Source: Pseudolabrys sp.
GTDB lineage: Bacteria; Pseudomonadota; Alphaproteobacteria; Rhizobiales; Xanthobacteraceae
Direction of reading: 5' to 3'
Assembly (NCBI GenBank): GCA_029945495.1
Contig: JAQSCR010000499.1
Location: forward strand, 1 to 10,854
DNA: 10,854 nucleotides
The position numbers and the translations under genes were made by a program. Below are positions 1 to 5,680 of this stretch, one piece after another. The notes below the pieces were generated by a model, which saw nothing but the letters and a program-made list of their open reading frames with translations, was not told the origin of the DNA and ran no database searches. Positions within the stretch are counted from its first letter, which is position 1. Every line of letters starts with the position of its first letter.

Positions 1-1
1 G

Positions 2-1591
2 GTCCTGAAGGACATCTGGCTGTCGTTCCTGCCCGGCGCCAAGATCGGCGTGCTGGGCGTCAACGGCTCGGGCAAGTCGACGCTGCTGCGCATCATGGCC
101 GGGATAGACCAGGAATATGTCGGCGAAGGCTTCGTCGCCGAAGGCGCCCGCGTCGGCTACCTGGAGCAGGAGCCGCAGTTGGACGGCACCAAATCGGTGC
201 GCGACAACGTCATGGAAGGCGTCGCCGCCAAAAAGGCGATCCTCGACCGCTACAACGAACTCGCCATGAACTACTCGGACGAGACCGCCGACGAAATGGC
301 GAAGCTGCAGGACGAGATCGATTCCAAGAACCTGTGGGATCTCGACAGCCAGGTCGATCTGGCGATGGACGCGCTGCGCTGCCCGGCGGACGACGCCGAA
401 ATCGCCAAGCTCTCGGGCGGCGAGAAGCGCCGCGTCGCGTTGTGCAAACTTCTGCTCGATGCGCCCGACCTGCTGCTGCTCGACGAACCGACTAACCATC
501 TCGACGCGGAAAGCGTCAACTGGCTGGAAGGCCATCTGCGCAATTATCCGGGCGCGATCCTGATCGTGACCCATGACCGCTACTTCCTCGACAACGTCAC
601 CAGCTGGATTCTTGAACTCGACCACGGCCGCGGTATTCCCTACGAGGGCAATTACACGTCCTGGCTCAAGCAGAAGCAGAAGCGGCTGGAGCAGGAATCG
701 CGCGAGGACGACACCCGCCAGCGCACGCTGCAGCGCGAGAGCGAGTGGATTTCGTCGTCGCCGAAGGCGCGCCAGGCCAAGTCGAAGGCGCGCTACGAGC
801 GCTATGACGAGTTGCTCAAGATCGCCAATGCCAAGACCAACACGGTCGCACAGATCACCATTCCGGTGGCCGAGCGTCTCGGTCAGAACGTGGTCGACTT
901 TGAAAACCTCAGCAAAGGCTTCGGCGACAACCTGCTGATCGACGACCTCACCTTCAAGCTGCCGCCCGGCGGCATTGTCGGCGTCATCGGTCCGAACGGC
1001 GCCGGCAAGACCACTTTGTTCCGCATGATCACCGGCCAGGACAAGCCCGACGCCGGCACGATCAAGATCGGCGAGTCGGTACAGCTCGGCTATGTCGACC
1101 AGTCGCGCGACTCGATCGACCCGAAGAAGAATGTCTGGGAGGAAATCTCCGACGGCAACGACCTCATGCTGGTCGGCAAGAAGGAAGTGAACTCTCGCGC
1201 CTATGTCTCGCTGTTCAACTTCAAGGGCGCCGATCAGCAGAAGAAGGTCGGCACACTATCGGGCGGCGAACGCAACCGCGTCCACCTCGCCAAAATGCTG
1301 CGCTCCGGCGCCAACCTGCTGCTGCTCGACGAGCCGACCAACGATCTCGACGTCGACACCCTGCGCGCGCTGGAAGAGGCGCTGGAGGATTTCGCCGGCT
1401 GCGCCGTGATCATCAGCCATGATCGCTGGTTCCTCGACCGCATCGCCACGCACATCCTCGCCTTCGAAGGCGACAGCCACGTCGAATGGTTCGAGGGCAA
1501 CTTCCAGGACTACGAGAAGGATAAGATGCGCCGTCTCGGCCAGGACAGCATCATCCCGCACCGGCTGAAGTATAAGAAGTTTTCACGCTAG
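2..1591 (+). CDS. ettA: Energy-dependent translational throttle protein EttA (ABC-F ATPase), 5'-truncated by window
   Basis: EttA is a cytoplasmic ABC-F ATPase that binds the ribosomal E site and gates the first elongation steps according to ATP/ADP. The reading frame is open from base 2, so the GTG at base 50 is not the true start; compared with E. coli EttA (recalled) only about 20 N-terminal residues are missing. Two ABC cassettes are visible. The first has Walker A (GVNGSGKST, bases 59-85), a signature LSGGEKRR from base 410 and a Walker B ending DEPTNHLDAES near 480-512. The second has Walker A (GPNGAGKTT, 989-1015), LSGGERNR from 1256 and DEPTNDLD near 1328-1351. Between them, about 720-830, is the charged linker typical of ABC-F proteins (ESEWISSSPKARQAKSKAR), which in EttA contacts P-site tRNA. 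The C-terminus ends RLKYKKFSR, close to E. coli RIKYKRIAK. There is no drug-resistance-specific extension, so the housekeeping assignment is firm. Confidence 0.96.
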   Translation, partial: VLKDIWLSFLPGAKIGVLGVNGSGKSTLLRIMAGIDQEYVGEGFVAEGARVGYLEQEPQLDGTKSVRDNVMEGVAAKKAILDRYNELAMNYSDETADEMAKLQDEIDSKNLWDLDSQVDLAMDALRCPADDAEIAKLSGGEKRRVALCKLLLDAPDLLLLDEPTNHLDAESVNWLEGHLRNYPGAILIVTHDRYFLDNVTSWILELDHGRGIPYEGNYTSWLKQKQKRLEQESREDDTRQRTLQRESEWISSSPKARQAKSKARYERYDELLKIANAKTNTVAQITIPVAERLGQNVVDFENLSKGFGDNLLIDDLTFKLPPGGIVGVIGPNGAGKTTLFRMITGQDKPDAGTIKIGESVQLGYVDQSRDSIDPKKNVWEEISDGNDLMLVGKKEVNSRAYVSLFNFKGADQQKKVGTLSGGERNRVHLAKMLRSGANLLLLDEPTNDLDVDTLRALEEALEDFAGCAVIISHDRWFLDRIATHILAFEGDSHVEWFEGNFQDYEKDKMRRLGQDSIIPHRLKYKKFSR

Positions 1592-1605
1592 CGCGCGCGT
1601 CTCGG

Positions 1606-1833
1606 CTAGTTTGCGCCAAGTCCGTCTGCTGGTACCGGCCATTCGGTGGCTGTCCTTGTCGGCCGCGCGGCAACGTTGATCAAGCCGCGCACGCTCAGGG
1701 GCATGATCAGTTCGTGGTGCTTCATGCCCTTGCCGCCTTTGACCGGGCCGAGGTCGCGGACCAGATAAAGCGCGCCGTCGCTCATGCGGGCTAGCCGGGC
1801 CTCTTTAAAATAGCTTCTCACGCGAGCGAACAT
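1606..1833 (-). CDS. Possible small hypothetical protein, convergent with ettA
   Basis: A 75-residue reading frame from an ATG at 1833 ends 15 bases beyond the ettA stop, on the opposite strand. I do not recognise the family. In favour: codons 17-57 (starting MSDGALYLVRDL and including GGKGMKHHELIMPLSVRGLI) are strongly G/C-biased at the third position, as in the real genes here, and the region is otherwise empty. Against: no convincing Shine-Dalgarno precedes the ATG at 1833. The internal ATG at 1785 has only a GAGG about 14 bases upstream. The protein is basic, with no signal peptide or membrane segment. The first 16 codons and last 15 codons look less coding-like, so the ends are uncertain. 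It could be a conserved small rhizobial protein or a chance frame. Confidence 0.42.
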   Translation of the reverse strand: MFARVRSYFKEARLARMSDGALYLVRDLGPVKGGKGMKHHELIMPLSVRGLINVAARPTRTATEWPVPADGLGAN

Positions 1834-1929
1834 TTGCGCATGAGTGCATCGGCGGCTGATTCCGTCAATTGCCGGGGCGGCGCCATCCCGGGTCTTGTGC
1901 GGCTAGAGATTTCTGCCGCTTTGCAGCGC

Positions 1930-2020
1930 GCGTTAATCACCGCTTCATGGTCCTCTATCCGTTCTCCGATTCGCGGATGTTCTTCTAACGTTCGTGAATT
2001 TCGCCGATGTGGTGTTTGGT
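1930..2020 (+). repeat. Direct repeat copy A (partner at 2818-2908)
   Basis: This segment aligns without gaps to 2818-2908 at an offset of exactly 888 bases. The best part, 1951-2009 against 2839-2897, differs at only a handful of positions. Conserved landmarks are TTAAT (1933-1937), TCCTCTATCCGTTCTC (1951-1966), a GATTC (GANTC methylation-type site), GGATGTTCTTC, AACGTTCG and TTCGCCGATG. An ATCCG/CGGAT inverted pair with the same spacing is kept in both copies. Copy A ends at an ATG (2007) equivalent to the transglycosylase start in copy B, but the GAGG ribosome site of copy B is lost here (TGAA). It looks like a duplicated 5' leader rather than a transposon end. Confidence 0.85.
1979..1993 (+). 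promoter_or_regulatory. GTTC-N7-GTTC motif in repeat copy A (LexA-box-like)
   Basis: The bases read GTTC, then TTCTAAC, then GTTC, which matches the spaced direct repeat published as the alphaproteobacterial SOS box (GTTC-N7-GTTC). The motif is about 200 bases upstream of the UPF0114 gene, which is far for an operator, and lies inside a longer repeated block, so its conservation with copy B is not independent evidence. The seven-base spacer is not the T-rich kind usual in strong LexA sites. Confidence 0.3.
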
Positions 2021-2194
2021 TTTCACCCTGCGACGACATGGAGCGTGCCTCCGGCCATTCGACGTCGCGAATCACCCTTGCCGCCTCTCTGCGACCTCTT
2101 GGCGCGCCCCCTTTGGCGGAGCCGAATCGCCTATAAGTCAGCCGGGCCCAGCCCCCGATTTCCCGCCGGGCGAACGGTTTTGAGGATGACGTTC

Positions 2195-2782
2195 ATGTCG
2201 ATGTCCGCCGACGACGCGATTCCGCCGAAGGAACTGGCCGTCAAGTTGCGGCCGCTGCCGGCGCTCATCTTTTCATCGCGCTGGCTGCAATTGCCGCTGT
2301 ATCTCGGGCTGATTGTTGCGCAGGGCGTTTACGTCATCCTTTTCGTCAAAGAGTTGTGGCATCTGGTCGAGGGTTCCCTGCATTTCAGCGAACAGGAGGT
2401 CATGCTCTTTGTCCTCGGCCTCATTGATGTGGTGATGATTTCCAACTTGCTGACCATGGTGATCGTCGGCGGTTATGAGACCTTTGTGTCGCGGCTGGAA
2501 CTTGAAAAGCATCCGGATCAGCCGGAGTGGCTGAGCCACGTCAATGCCAGCGTGCTGAAGATCAAACTGGCTATGGCGATCATCGGCATTTCGTCGATCC
2601 ACCTGTTGCGCACGTTCATCTATGCGGGCTCGCTCGGCAAGGAAGGCGTGCCTTATACCGAGGCCGGGGTGATGTGGCAGGTGATCATCCACGCGCTGTT
2701 CGTGGTGTCGGCGATCGGCATTGCGTACGTGGAGCGGCTCGGTCAGTCGGCTTGCGACATGCCGCATCACGAGAAAAAATAG
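2195..2782 (+). CDS. UPF0114/YqhA (TIGR00645) family four-helix inner-membrane protein
   Basis: A 195-residue integral membrane protein of the YqhA family; its biochemical role is not established. Four hydrophobic segments are visible at about residues 32-52, 68-92, 123-143 and 159-179. Blocks shared with E. coli YqhA (recalled) include NLLTMVIVGGYETFVSRL (85-102), SSIHLLR (133-139) and WQVIIHALFVVSAIGIAYVERL (161-182). The start is chosen at 2195 because a TGAGGA (2181-2186) sits eight bases upstream. The ATG at 2186 overlaps that site and the ATG at 2201 is a little far, but either could be used (198 or 193 residues). It ends 112 bases before the transglycosylase gene on the same strand, and that gap contains repeat copy B, so the two may be separately transcribed. 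Confidence 0.88.
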   Translation: MSMSADDAIPPKELAVKLRPLPALIFSSRWLQLPLYLGLIVAQGVYVILFVKELWHLVEGSLHFSEQEVMLFVLGLIDVVMISNLLTMVIVGGYETFVSRLELEKHPDQPEWLSHVNASVLKIKLAMAIIGISSIHLLRTFIYAGSLGKEGVPYTEAGVMWQVIIHALFVVSAIGIAYVERLGQSACDMPHHEKK

Positions 2783-2817
2783 CGCGCGACAACGGATAAA
2801 ATGGCGATTGCCGGTTC

Positions 2818-2908
2818 GCGTTAATGTCGAATTTACCGTCCTCTATCCGTTCTCTGATTCGCGGATGTTCTTCGAACGTTCGAGGTTTTCGCCGATGATG
2901 TGTTTGCT
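2818..2908 (+). repeat. Direct repeat copy B, at the 5' end of the transglycosylase gene
   Basis: Partner of 1930-2020 at an 888-base offset. It covers the immediate leader, ribosome site (GAGG 2882-2885) and first codons of the transglycosylase gene. Unlike copy A it contains a perfect 12-base palindrome, TCGAACGTTCGA (2871-2882), directly before the ribosome site. Since the functional start and ribosome site are in this copy, it is probably the parental one. Confidence 0.85.
2867..2881 (+). promoter_or_regulatory. GTTC-N7-GTTC motif in repeat copy B (LexA-box-like)
   Basis: GTTC, then TTCGAAC, then GTTC, ending just before the GAGG ribosome site of the transglycosylase gene and overlapping the palindrome TCGAACGTTCGA. 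The spacing matches the alphaproteobacterial LexA box. A repressor bound here would cover the very 5' end of the coding region. Alternatives are a different regulator recognising the palindrome, an mRNA hairpin near the ribosome site, or coincidence. Confidence 0.35.
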
Positions 2909-4130
2909 GCGTGGGCTTCGTCCACATCTAGCGATGATTGCGCTGATCGTTGCGTTGATTGCGCCGAATCAGTCGCGCGCCGATGCAGCGTTCAACGCCT
3001 TTCTCGAGCAGATGTGGCCGCACGCGCAACAATTCGGAATCTCCCGCGGCGTCTTTAATGCCGCCACGCGTGGCCTCGAGCCGGATCTGACGCTGCCCGA
3101 TCTCGATATTCCGGGCCGGCCGGAAAAGGCGCCGCCGGGCCAGGCCGAATTCGTGCAGACGCCGGGGCAATATCTGCGCGAGGCGAGTTTCGACCGGCTG
3201 GCGGCGCGCGGCCGTGCGCTGGCCGCGCGGCATCGCGACACGCTTACCGCGATCGAGAAGGAATTCGGCGTGCCCGGCAATGTCGTGCTGGCGATCTGGG
3301 CGCGCGAGACCGATTACGGCTCGTACAAGCTGCCGCACGACGCGCTGCGCGTGCTGGCGACGCAAGCCTACACCGGCAAGCGCAAGGACTTCTTTCAGAA
3401 CGAATTCATCTATGCGCTGAAAATGCTGCAGGACGGCACGCCGCGGGCCGACATGCGCTCGTCCTGGGGCGGTGCGCTCGGCATGACGCAGTTCCTGCCG
3501 TCGGAATACTACAAATACGGCGTCGACTTCGATCGCAATGGCCGCGCCGATATTTTCCGTTCGGTGCCGGATGCGCTGGCCTCCGCCGCCAAGCAGCTTG
3601 CCGGCAAAGGCTGGCAGGCCGGCCAGCGCTGGGCTTACGAAGTGCGCGCGCCGCAGAACGCCGATTGCTCGATCGGCACGCCGGACGTGACCATGCCGAT
3701 CGGCGACTGGCTCAAGCGCGGTTTCGTGCCGGCGCAGGGGCGCAAGCTCGGTGCCAGGGAGCTGTCGCTTTCGGCGTCGCTGCTGCAGCCGGAAGGCAGC
3801 TACGGGCCGTCGTTCCTGACGCCGAAGAACTACTTCGTCATCAAGGAATACAATTTCTCCGATCTCTATGTGCTGTTCGTCGGCCATCTCGCCGACCGCA
3901 TCGCCGGCGCGCAATCGTTCGAGACGCCGTGGAGCAAGGGTGCGCAGCTCAAGACCAGGGACGTCGAGAGCATGCAGCAGCGGCTCACTGAGCTTGGCAT
4001 CTACAAAGACAAGATCGACGGCAAGGCCGGCATGCTGACGCGCGCCGCGCTCGGGCGTTATCAAAAGGCGAATGGCTTGAAGGTCGATTGCTGGCCGACC
4101 GCGGCGGTGCTCACGCATATGCGGCGGTGA
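2895..4130 (+). CDS. Secreted MltB-family lytic murein transglycosylase with C-terminal peptidoglycan-binding domain
   Basis: A periplasmic enzyme of 411 residues that cleaves the MurNAc-GlcNAc bond of peptidoglycan to give 1,6-anhydro ends. An N-terminal signal peptide (basic RGLRPH, hydrophobic run about 12-23, likely cleavage near SRA/ADA at 29-31) is followed by an SLT_2/MltB catalytic domain (about 32-335). The presumed catalytic glutamate is E138 in IWARETDYGSY. Further family blocks are GGALGMTQFLPSEYY and DFDRNGRADIF. Residues about 352-411 form a PG_binding_1-like domain (MQQRLTELGIY.DKIDGKAG.LTRAALGRYQ). The ATG at 2895 is preferred because GAGG at 2882-2885 lies nine bases upstream and the signal peptide then begins properly; the ATGs at 2865 and 2898 are alternatives. 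Its leader is repeat copy B. Confidence 0.93.
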   Translation: MMCLLRGLRPHLAMIALIVALIAPNQSRADAAFNAFLEQMWPHAQQFGISRGVFNAATRGLEPDLTLPDLDIPGRPEKAPPGQAEFVQTPGQYLREASFDRLAARGRALAARHRDTLTAIEKEFGVPGNVVLAIWARETDYGSYKLPHDALRVLATQAYTGKRKDFFQNEFIYALKMLQDGTPRADMRSSWGGALGMTQFLPSEYYKYGVDFDRNGRADIFRSVPDALASAAKQLAGKGWQAGQRWAYEVRAPQNADCSIGTPDVTMPIGDWLKRGFVPAQGRKLGARELSLSASLLQPEGSYGPSFLTPKNYFVIKEYNFSDLYVLFVGHLADRIAGAQSFETPWSKGAQLKTRDVESMQQRLTELGIYKDKIDGKAGMLTRAALGRYQKANGLKVDCWPTAAVLTHMRR

Positions 4131-4139
4131 AACGCATCA

Positions 4140-4160
4140 TGCCCGGCTTTTGACCGGGCA
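4140..4160. terminator. Hairpin between convergent genes (candidate bidirectional terminator)
   Basis: TGCCCGG and CCGGGCA pair as a perfect 7-bp stem around a 7-base loop, nine bases after the transglycosylase stop and 33 bases beyond the end of the opposing glycine-zipper gene. No U-tract follows on either strand, so it is at best a weak or Rho-assisted terminator. Confidence 0.45.
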
Positions 4161-4192
4161 CGAGCGAAGAAATCTAGAGCTGCGTCAGAAGA

Positions 4193-4513
4193 TCAGTCGC
4201 AAACCTCGACGCGGCGATGACGCCAGCCGTAGCCATCCCAGAAGCGCTGGCGCTCGACATGACAGACCGGGCCGTCGGCATATTCTTCGACATAGACACG
4301 ACGCTGCGGCGGCGGCGCCTCGACATAGACCGGGGCCGGCTCGACATAGCGCGGCTGGCCGTTGGCGATAGCCGAGCCGAGGATGGCCCCGACGGCGAGG
4401 CCGCCGACAACACCGGCGCCGACCTCGCAACCCTGGCAGCGGGCGTTGGCCGCGCTGGGCAATGCGGCGGCCGAGAGGGTTGCCGCGACCAGTGCGATAA
4501 TCTTGACGTTCAT
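4193..4513 (-). CDS. Small secreted glycine-zipper protein (paralog 1 of 3)
   Basis: A 106-residue exported protein of unknown function. A signal peptide (about 1-24, cleavage after ANA) is followed by a CxxC pair (C26, C29) and a perfect glycine zipper, G34-x3-G38-x3-G42-x3-G46, within one hydrophobic stretch; then a Pro/Tyr/Val-rich section (YVEPAPVYVEAPPP), and a C-terminal block WDGYGWR.RRVEVCD with C84 and C105. Glycine zippers of this kind are found in outer-membrane or envelope-associated helices. The start at 4513 is supported by AAGGA seven bases upstream. It lies 73 bases downstream of the next paralog on the same strand and may be cotranscribed with it. The C-terminal block is almost the same as in the protein at 5102-5416. 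Confidence 0.8.
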   Translation of the reverse strand: MNVKIIALVAATLSAAALPSAANARCQGCEVGAGVVGGLAVGAILGSAIANGQPRYVEPAPVYVEAPPPQRRVYVEEYADGPVCHVERQRFWDGYGWRHRRVEVCD

Positions 4514-4550
4514 TTCAGTGTCCTTTCAGACCGGTTTCGGCTCGATGGAT

Positions 4551-4571
4551 TGCGGTGCAGTTTGCACCGCA
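4551..4571. terminator. Strong hairpin between glycine-zipper genes 2 and 1
   Basis: TGCGGTGCA and TGCACCGCA form a perfect 9-bp stem with a 3-base loop, 15 bases after the stop of the 4587-4913 gene. There is no U-tract downstream on the minus strand, so it may be an mRNA processing or stabilising element between cotranscribed genes rather than a full terminator. Confidence 0.45.
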
Positions 4572-4586
4572 GCGGTTACGCGAAGC

Positions 4587-4913
4587 TTAAGGGCAGATGA
4601 AGCGTGGACGGCTCCAGCCGCGGACATTGCCCCAGCGGTCATAGACCGGCCGGCGGGCCCAATAGCCGCCCGGGCAGGAGACCGGATAGCGGCCGTAATA
4701 GCCGTCATAGGCGACGTAGCCGGGGGCCGGCGCGTAGTAGCGCGGTTGGCTGTTGGCGATGGAACTGCCGATGATGGCGCCGACGGCGAGGCCGCCGACA
4801 ATACCGGCGCCGACGCCGCAACCGTGGCAACGGGCTTCGGCCGCGGTCGGACCGGCGAGCGTTCCGGCCGCGATGGTCGCGGCGGCGGCGATAGCGAGAA
4901 TGACTTGCCTCAT
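4587..4913 (-). CDS. Small secreted glycine-zipper protein (paralog 2 of 3)
   Basis: A 108-residue exported protein of unknown function. The frame is open further upstream, but the ATG at 4913 has an excellent GGAGGAG seven bases before it and begins a proper signal peptide (MRQVILAIAAAATIAAG, cleavage after AEA near residue 27). The mature part starts with a CxxC pair (C29, C32) and a glycine zipper G37-x3-G41-x3-G45-x3-G49 (GLAVGAIIGSSIAN), nearly the same as paralog 1. The rest is rich in Tyr, Pro, Gly and Arg (YYAPAPGYVAYDGYYGRYP) with two further cysteines (C80, C107). Its C-terminus (RWGNVRGWSRPRFICP) diverges from paralogs 1 and 3. Envelope location is inferred from the signal peptide and zipper. 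Confidence 0.82.
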   Translation of the reverse strand: MRQVILAIAAAATIAAGTLAGPTAAEARCHGCGVGAGIVGGLAVGAIIGSSIANSQPRYYAPAPGYVAYDGYYGRYPVSCPGGYWARRPVYDRWGNVRGWSRPRFICP

Positions 4914-4989
4914 TTGACGTCTCCTCCAGCGTCGCATCGGAAATTCGACGGCCATGCTCCAACGGCGACATGCTGGCACGACCAAGTGA

Positions 4990-5015
4990 GCCAATTTATT
5001 ATGTCGGAAATTGGC
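4990..5015. repeat. 8-bp inverted repeat upstream of glycine-zipper gene 2
   Basis: GCCAATTT and AAATTGGC are separated by 10 bases in the short gap between the 4913 start and the terminator of the 5102-5416 gene. Its symmetry and A+T content suggest an operator or a promoter-proximal regulatory site for the 4587-4913 gene. A hairpin acting as a second terminator is the alternative. No clear promoter hexamers were identified around it. Confidence 0.4.
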
Positions 5016-5037
5016 CGGGGTCTGTGACTTCCATCAC

Positions 5038-5072
5038 AAAAAAGCCCGGAAACGACAAGGTTTCCGGGCTTT
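5038..5072 (-). terminator. Intrinsic terminator of the glycine-zipper gene at 5102-5416
   Basis: Read on the minus strand, AAAGCCCGGAAAC pairs perfectly with GTTTCCGGGCTTT (13 bp) around a 6-base loop and runs into six T residues. It lies about 30 bases past the stop of the 5102-5416 gene and is the best intrinsic terminator in the window. It should separate that gene from the two downstream paralogs. Confidence 0.88.
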
Positions 5073-5101
5073 CATGACTTTTCTAGACGCTAGGCTACTG
5101 C

Positions 5102-5416
5102 TTAATCGCAGACGCGAACGCGGCGCTGACGCCAGCCGTAACCGTCCCAAACACGGTCGCGCTGCCACCAGCAGTGCGGGCCGTAATAGACCGGGGCCGG
5201 GCCGTAGGCGTAGCCGGGACCGCCGTAGTAGCCATTGTTGTAATAGCCGTTCTGCGAGGCGATGCCGCCGATGATGGCGCCAGCGGCGAGACCGCCGATG
5301 ATCCCGGCGGCGATGCGGCCGCCGCGGGCTTCGGCCGGCTGCGGCATGGCGACGGCGGCGACCGTCAAGGTCGCGGCAGCGGCGAGTGCAGTGAGCGTCT
5401 TGGTGATCCTGTTCAT
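5102..5416 (-). CDS. Small secreted glycine-zipper protein (paralog 3 of 3), likely stress-regulated
   Basis: A 104-residue exported protein of unknown function. The start at 5416 has a consensus AGGAGG six bases upstream. A signal peptide (1-30, cleavage after AEA) is followed by a zipper G38-x3-G42-x3-G46-x3-G50 (GGLAAGAIIGGIAS), a Gly/Tyr-rich segment (NGYYNNGYYGGPGYAYGP), and the block RVWDGYGWRQRRVRVCD, which matches paralog 1. The CxxC pair of paralogs 1 and 2 is absent; C82 and C103 remain. A GGAAC-N17-CGTT promoter lies 87 bases upstream (5503-5528) and a strong terminator follows, so this is probably a single-gene unit under the general stress sigma factor EcfG. The promoter assignment is from sequence match only. 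Confidence 0.85.
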   Translation of the reverse strand: MNRITKTLTALAAAATLTVAAVAMPQPAEARGGRIAAGIIGGLAAGAIIGGIASQNGYYNNGYYGGPGYAYGPAPVYYGPHCWWQRDRVWDGYGWRQRRVRVCD

Positions 5417-5502
5417 AGCGCACCTCCTAGGTTCGCTTATCGTTGGCCGTATGATTCTAACGGCCGGGTTTGCTAATTCCTGCGGTCTGGTCGTGCAGGG
5501 AT

Positions 5503-5528
5503 AACGTTCATCATGCGCATCAAGTTCC
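5503..5528 (-). promoter_or_regulatory. EcfG-type general stress response promoter (GGAAC-N17-CGTT)
   Basis: On the minus strand GGAAC (5528-5524) is followed after exactly 17 bases by CGTT (5506-5503), which is the full consensus of promoters used by the alphaproteobacterial general stress sigma factor EcfG/RpoE2. It faces the glycine-zipper gene starting at 5416, giving a 5' untranslated region of about 80 bases. No other site with both exact hexamer cores was found among GGAAC occurrences in intergenic sequence here. Confidence 0.72.
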
Positions 5529-5639
5529 AATTATTCCGGTGAACGCAGCCTGAATGGAGCGTTTGAAACGGGCCCCGCGCCGATCATTTCGCATTAATTT
5601 TCGGCAACAATCCGGCGCCATTTGCGGAGAAATTGTGGC

Positions 5640-5658
5640 GGCCGCAACCAAGGCGGCC
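5640..5658. terminator. Short GC hairpin downstream of the Nudix gene
   Basis: GGCCGC and GCGGCC form a 6-bp stem with a 7-base loop, 22 bases past the Nudix stop on the minus strand. A moderately T-containing stretch (CAATTTCTCC) follows on that strand, but there is no true U-tract. It is a weak candidate terminator. Confidence 0.35.
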
Positions 5659-5680
5659 CAAACAAAGGGGCTGAGTCGGC

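Larger units (their letters stand above)
1834..2194. other. Gene-poor stretch before the UPF0114 gene
   Basis: No convincing gene is seen. Long frames cross it on both strands, but they lack ribosome sites and recognisable protein features. It holds the first copy of the 888-bp-spaced direct repeat (1930-2020). A 57-codon frame starts at the ATG in that repeat (2007) and ends before 2195; it aligns briefly with the transglycosylase N-terminus (CL...LR.H) but has no Shine-Dalgarno and no signal-like hydrophobic run. Near 2126-2138 there is a TATAAG-like hexamer that could serve as a -10 for the downstream gene, without a well-spaced -35. Confidence 0.55.

Noticed and set aside
2007..2180. 57-codon plus-strand frame starting in repeat copy A, as a leader peptide or truncated transglycosylase
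   Set aside because: Only the first few residues resemble the transglycosylase, the ribosome site is lost, and no signal-peptide-like hydrophobic run is present.
1818..2927. Two minus-strand frames (1818-2075 and 2685-2927) whose products share a segment like RT.EEHPRI.ERIED
   Set aside because: At first they looked like a small paralogous family, but the similarity is just the 888-bp-spaced DNA repeat read in antisense; neither has a ribosome site, and the second overlaps two plus-strand genes.
2928..4118. 396-codon frame on the minus strand opposite the transglycosylase
   Set aside because: It is a mirror of a well-supported gene in G+C-rich DNA; Arg/His/Ala-rich composition and no recognisable domain.
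4914..4994. Upstream extension of glycine-zipper gene 2 to 135 residues
   Set aside because: The GGAGGAG before 4913 and the signal peptide starting there settle the shorter form.
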